Source: RH-AL1 sp965277355 (lineage in GTDB: Bacteria; Pseudomonadota; Alphaproteobacteria; Rhizobiales; Beijerinckiaceae). From it: a stretch of 64,000 nt of DNA. The position numbers and the translations under genes were made by a program. The stretch spans positions 744,001-808,000 of the forward strand of contig CBDICN010000001.1 of NCBI GenBank assembly GCA_965277355.1, given 5' to 3'. Positions 60,994-64,000 of this stretch are shown here, piece after piece; the first letter of the stretch is position 1; every line of letters starts with the position of its first letter. The notes under the pieces were generated by a model, which made no database searches, was not told the DNA's origin, and saw only the letters and a list, made by a program, of their open reading frames with translations.

Positions 60994-61686
60994 TCAGTGC
61001 CGAAAGCTCGATCGCGACAGGCCGGGATCGACCAACTGGGCGAGATCGATGCCGAAGTGCCGCATGGCGCGCTCGTACTTCGAGTCGAGCTCGGGATCGA
61101 AGATCAGCGACGGGTCGGCCGGCACGTTGAGCCACACGTTGTCCTGCATCTCCTCTTCGAGCTGCCCGGCGCCCCACCCGGCGTAGCCGAGCGCCAGCAC
61201 CGCGCGTTCGGGACCCGAGCCTCCGGCGATCGCGCGCAGGATGTCGACGGTCGCGGTCAGCGCGATGCCCTGGTTGATCGGCAAAGTCGAATTGTCGATG
61301 AAGAAGTCGTTGGAATGCAGGACGAAACCGCGCTGCGTCTCGACCGGTCCCCCCTTGAGGACCTGCACCGCGTTGACTGTGCCCGGCATCCGTATCGCCT
61401 CCTGCTCCGCGATCACGTCGAGCTGGACCAGGAGTTCGGGGAACTTGACCTTGCTGGCGGGGCGGTTGATGACGATCCCCATCGCGCCTTCCTCGGAATG
61501 GGCGCAGAGATAGATGACGGCACGCTCGAACGGCTCTGTCACGCTCGACATCGCCACAAGCATCTGCCCGTCGAGGAAGCCGCCATGCATATCGAAGGCG
61601 TCCGTGATGCGAGCGCCGGCGCGGCCCTCGGGATCCTTGAACTTGGCGGAGGTACGTGGGCCGTCGTTGCGCGTCATCTGTCCCAT
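60994..61686 (-). CDS. YqgE/AlgH family protein
   Basis: A 230-residue protein of the YqgE/AlgH family. GGFLDGQMLVAMSSV near residue 35, AHSEEGAMGIVINRPA and FVLHSNDFFIDNSTLPINQGIALTATVDILRAIA are family landmarks. A structural role or weak regulatory role has been proposed for relatives, but the function is not settled. An alternative start three codons downstream (MTRNDG) is possible. It is divergent from the DsbD-like gene. Confidence 0.93.
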   Translation of the reverse strand: MGQMTRNDGPRTSAKFKDPEGRAGARITDAFDMHGGFLDGQMLVAMSSVTEPFERAVIYLCAHSEEGAMGIVINRPASKVKFPELLVQLDVIAEQEAIRMPGTVNAVQVLKGGPVETQRGFVLHSNDFFIDNSTLPINQGIALTATVDILRAIAGGSGPERAVLALGYAGWGAGQLEEEMQDNVWLNVPADPSLIFDPELDSKYERAMRHFGIDLAQLVDPGLSRSSFRH

Positions 61687-61766
61687 CTGTGCCGCCCCCT
61701 GATGTCTGATCCCGGTTCCCGTGGTCGTTCGGCCGTCCGGTATTCGGCGTTCGAAGCGAGGCTAAC

Positions 61767-62660
61767 GTGACGATGCCTAGCGTGACATGTAAGCAAAAAC
61801 TCCTCCAGACGACTTCCGCTATTCAGACCCTTTTGCATGTTTGCGCGATTCTGTGTTGTTCCTGCATCGGGATGGCCGCCGGCGCGGCTTGCGCCCAAAG
61901 CAACCCGAAGACGCTAGCCGACCCCTATGGCAATACCGCGTCCACGCTGCGGCTGATTGCGGCTCCGGGTCGCCGGAATGGCAGCTATGAGGCTGCCGTC
62001 GACATCGCCATGTCGAAAGGCTCGCACACCTATTGGAAACAGCCGGGCGAGAGCGGCGTGCCGCCGGTGTTCGCCTTCAACGGTTCGGAGAACGTCGCGA
62101 AGGCGGAGGTGGCGTTCCCGGTGCCGTCCCGCATCAGCGAGGAAGGCCTCGTCGCCTACGGCTACTCGGACAGGGTCGCCTTCCCCGTCGAGGTGACGCC
62201 GGTCGACCCGTCCAAGCCCTCCGTGCTCCACGCCGACGTGAGCTACGCGGTCTGCAACAAGATCTGCGTGCCGGCGCATTCGCGGGCCATGTTGGTGCTG
62301 CCGGCGCGCGGCACGGACGCCGCGGGCGAGATCGTCGAGGCGGCGCTCGCGCAGGTCCCGAAGCCGATGAGCCCTTCGCAGCGCCGCAGCCTCGCGATCA
62401 GGCCGCAGAAGGGCGCCCCCAAACCGACCTGGACGCTGGCGTGGCACGGCGCGGCTGTTCCCGAAGACATCTTCGTTGATGGGCCGGAGGGCTTCTTCTT
62501 CACCACCCGCAAAATCGGGAGCGACCACTGGATGCTCGTCGCGGAGCAGACCGTTCCGGGCGACGCGGCGAGGCGCGTGCCGGTCTCGCTCACCCTGAAG
62601 CGCGGCGACGCAAGCCTCGTGACGGTCGAGACCCTCGACGCCAGCCTGCCGGCGAAGTAA
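61767..62660 (+). CDS. DsbD-alpha-like periplasmic protein
   Basis: A 297-residue exported protein corresponding only to the N-terminal periplasmic domain of DsbD. After a signal peptide (LLHVCAILCCSCIGMAAGAACA), the domain has DIAMSKGSHTYWKQPGESGVPP and a cysteine pair in YAVCNKICVPA (CxxxC). The membrane electron-transfer domain and the C-terminal thioredoxin domain of full DsbD are absent. It may therefore be a partner of a separate CcdA-like protein or have another redox role. It precedes the peroxiredoxin gene by about 54 bp. Confidence 0.88.
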   Translation: MTMPSVTCKQKLLQTTSAIQTLLHVCAILCCSCIGMAAGAACAQSNPKTLADPYGNTASTLRLIAAPGRRNGSYEAAVDIAMSKGSHTYWKQPGESGVPPVFAFNGSENVAKAEVAFPVPSRISEEGLVAYGYSDRVAFPVEVTPVDPSKPSVLHADVSYAVCNKICVPAHSRAMLVLPARGTDAAGEIVEAALAQVPKPMSPSQRRSLAIRPQKGAPKPTWTLAWHGAAVPEDIFVDGPEGFFFTTRKIGSDHWMLVAEQTVPGDAARRVPVSLTLKRGDASLVTVETLDASLPAK

Positions 62661-62714
62661 CGCATTGCGCGGCCGGCAACCGAGCCGAAAACCTTTGACA
62701 CGCGGAGTGCGCAC

Positions 62715-63200
62715 ATGACGATCAAGGTAGGCGATACCATCCCGGAGGCGACGTTCACCATCATGACCCCCGACGGTCCGGCGCCGCGCAAGACCGCGGA
62801 GATCTTCCCGCATCGCAAGGTCGTGCTCGTCGCCGTGCCGGGCGCCTTCACGCCGACCTGCAGCATGAATCACGTGCCGGCGTTCATCGAGAATGCCGAG
62901 ACGTTCAGGGAAAAGGGCATCGACGAGGTGCTCGTCACCGGCGTCAACGACGTCTTCGTGATGGGCGCTTGGGCCAAGGCGACGGGCGGCGAGGGCAAGG
63001 TGACCTTCCTCGCCGACGGCAGCGGCAAGTTCGCCAAGGCGATCGGGATGACGCTCGATGCCGACGGCTTCGGCATGGGAATGCGTTCGCAGCGCTACAC
63101 GATGATCGTTGACGACGGCGTCGTGAAGAGCCTGTCGGTCGAGCCGAACCCGGGCCAAGTCGACCTGTCGAGCGCTCAGAAGGTGCTCGAGGCGCTCTGA
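62715..63200 (+). CDS. Peroxiredoxin, Prx5 type
   Basis: A 161-residue thiol peroxidase. The peroxidatic cysteine is Cys 49 in VPGAFTPTCSMNHVPAFI; the distal DGSGKFAKAIGMTLD and the YTMIVDDGVVKSL segments match the Prx5/atypical two-Cys group. No second conserved cysteine is present, so it probably works with glutathione or an external reductant. It lies downstream of the DsbD-alpha-like gene and may share its transcript, linking two periplasmic/cytoplasmic thiol proteins. Confidence 0.93.
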   Translation: MTIKVGDTIPEATFTIMTPDGPAPRKTAEIFPHRKVVLVAVPGAFTPTCSMNHVPAFIENAETFREKGIDEVLVTGVNDVFVMGAWAKATGGEGKVTFLADGSGKFAKAIGMTLDADGFGMGMRSQRYTMIVDDGVVKSLSVEPNPGQVDLSSAQKVLEAL

Positions 63201-63428
63201 GGCTCACACCCGCGCCCCTCGCAACCGGGGCGCCCGACGCCGCTGCCGGACGGCAGCGACGGCATCCTTTTCCACGAATTTTGCACCGGACATCGGCCGC
63301 GATCTCGGGGCCGGCGACCAGACCGGCGAGACCGGGCTGATCGCCTGCTGTCGAAAGATCGGAGATAAGCGGCGACACGCTGTAAGCGAGCCCCGGCGTC
63401 GATCCCCGGGAACGTCCCGGTATAACCC

Positions 63429-64000
63429 CTACCCCGCCGCGCGCTCGGCGGAGCGCAGCGTGTTCGACATCAGCATCGCGATCGTCATCGGGCCGACGCC
63501 ACCGGGCACGGGCGTTATCGCGGCCGCATGTTTCGCCGCGCCGGCATAGTCGACGTCGCCGACGAGCTTCGTCTTCGGCTTGCCTTGCGCGTTCAGGCCG
63601 TCGCCCTCGATGCGGTTGATGCCGACGTCGATGACGATGGCGCCGGGCTTGATCCAGTCGCCCTTGACCATCTCCGGGCGGCCGACCGCCGCCACGACGA
63701 GGTCGGCGCCGCGCACCACGGCGGCCAAGTCCTTGGTGCGGGAGTGCGCCACCGTCACCGTCATGTTCTTCGACAGGAGGAGCTGCACCATCGGCTTACC
63801 GACGATGTTGGAGCGGCCGACGATCACCGCGTTCATGCCGTCGAGTTCGACGCCGAGCGCCGCCGCCGCCTTTTCGAGGAGGACCAGCGAACCGGCCGGC
63901 GTGCAGGGCACCAGCGCACGCTCCATCGAGCCGATCGCGAGAAGCCCGACATTGGTCGGGTGGAAGCCGTCGGCGTCCTTCTCCGGGTTGATCGTTTCGA
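63429..64000 (-). CDS. folD: Methylenetetrahydrofolate dehydrogenase/cyclohydrolase FolD, partial
   Basis: The 3' two-thirds of folD; the start lies beyond the right edge. The visible part has INPEKDADGFHPTNVG, the NADP-loop VIVGRSNIVGKPMVQLLL, and the TPVPGGVGPMTIAML terminus. FolD interconverts methylene- and formyl-tetrahydrofolate, the pathway supplied by GlyA earlier in the window. Sequence seen is intact. Confidence 0.95.
   Translation of the reverse strand, partial: ETINPEKDADGFHPTNVGLLAIGSMERALVPCTPAGSLVLLEKAAAALGVELDGMNAVIVGRSNIVGKPMVQLLLSKNMTVTVAHSRTKDLAAVVRGADLVVAAVGRPEMVKGDWIKPGAIVIDVGINRIEGDGLNAQGKPKTKLVGDVDYAGAAKHAAAITPVPGGVGPMTIAMLMSNTLRSAERAAG

Noticed and set aside
63201..63428. 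A gene between the peroxiredoxin and folD
   Set aside because: Frames there are antisense shadows or lack start sites; nothing is recognisable in the 228-bp gap.

Overview
The window is dense, high-GC alphaproteobacterial chromosome, almost certainly from the order Hyphomicrobiales (Rhizobiales). The placement rests on gene content and order: a yajC-secD-secF-Mth938-NDUFAF6-like run, argS-SPOR-nagZ-scpA-scpB-tatABC, glyA-nrdR-ribD-ribE with ribH-nusB, an ldtP/ldtR pair, radA-cvpA-purF-SDR, and DUF2336 and DUF6163 proteins. No rRNA, tRNA, CRISPR array, prophage or replication origin was seen.

Layout. 1-4.7 kb: the end of a GDCCVxC-type cysteine/selenocysteine protein, then the Sec accessory operon (yajC, secD, secF) followed by two genes whose eukaryotic relatives are complex I assembly factors. 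4.9-11.5 kb: an accessory block with a DUF815 ATPase, an intact IS630-family element, an AT-richer degenerate stretch with two small unknown ORFs, a GT2 glycosyltransferase, a DHA2 drug-efflux pump and a GNAT acetyltransferase. 11.5-23.6 kb: twin-arginine translocase, condensin accessory ScpAB, NagZ, a SPOR protein, ArgS, an alpha/beta hydrolase, a second GT2 enzyme, Dgt and ErpA. 23.7-34 kb: two secreted proteins of unknown function, NAD kinase with a NUDIX hydrolase, a DUF2336 protein, flavin reductase and nitroreductase, and a YfhO-like membrane glycosyltransferase translationally coupled to an unknown secreted protein.

34-51.8 kb: ArgC, ribosomal proteins L13 and S9, a CoA-binding protein, TyrS, the split riboflavin/NusB cluster, GlyA/NrdR, the L,D-transpeptidase LdtP with its MarR-type regulator LdtR, a DUF6163 membrane protein and a glutathionyl-hydroquinone reductase, a fasciclin protein, a glycine-rich secreted protein and HemB. 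51.8-64 kb: an atypical cytochrome P450, a TetR regulator with a clear palindromic operator divergent from two small membrane proteins, a PCuAC copper chaperone, SDR-PurF-CvpA-RadA, YqgE, a DsbD-alpha-like periplasmic protein, a peroxiredoxin and the end of folD.

The strongest unusual observations are a yajC gene whose only sensible start codon is ATT; the complex I assembly-factor homologues inside the Sec operon; a P450 lacking two canonical motif residues; the riboflavin operon split by an unknown 536-residue protein; and a 459-bp gene-free, inverted-repeat-rich gap between dgt and erpA. No clear multi-gene undescribed defence or mobile system was found.
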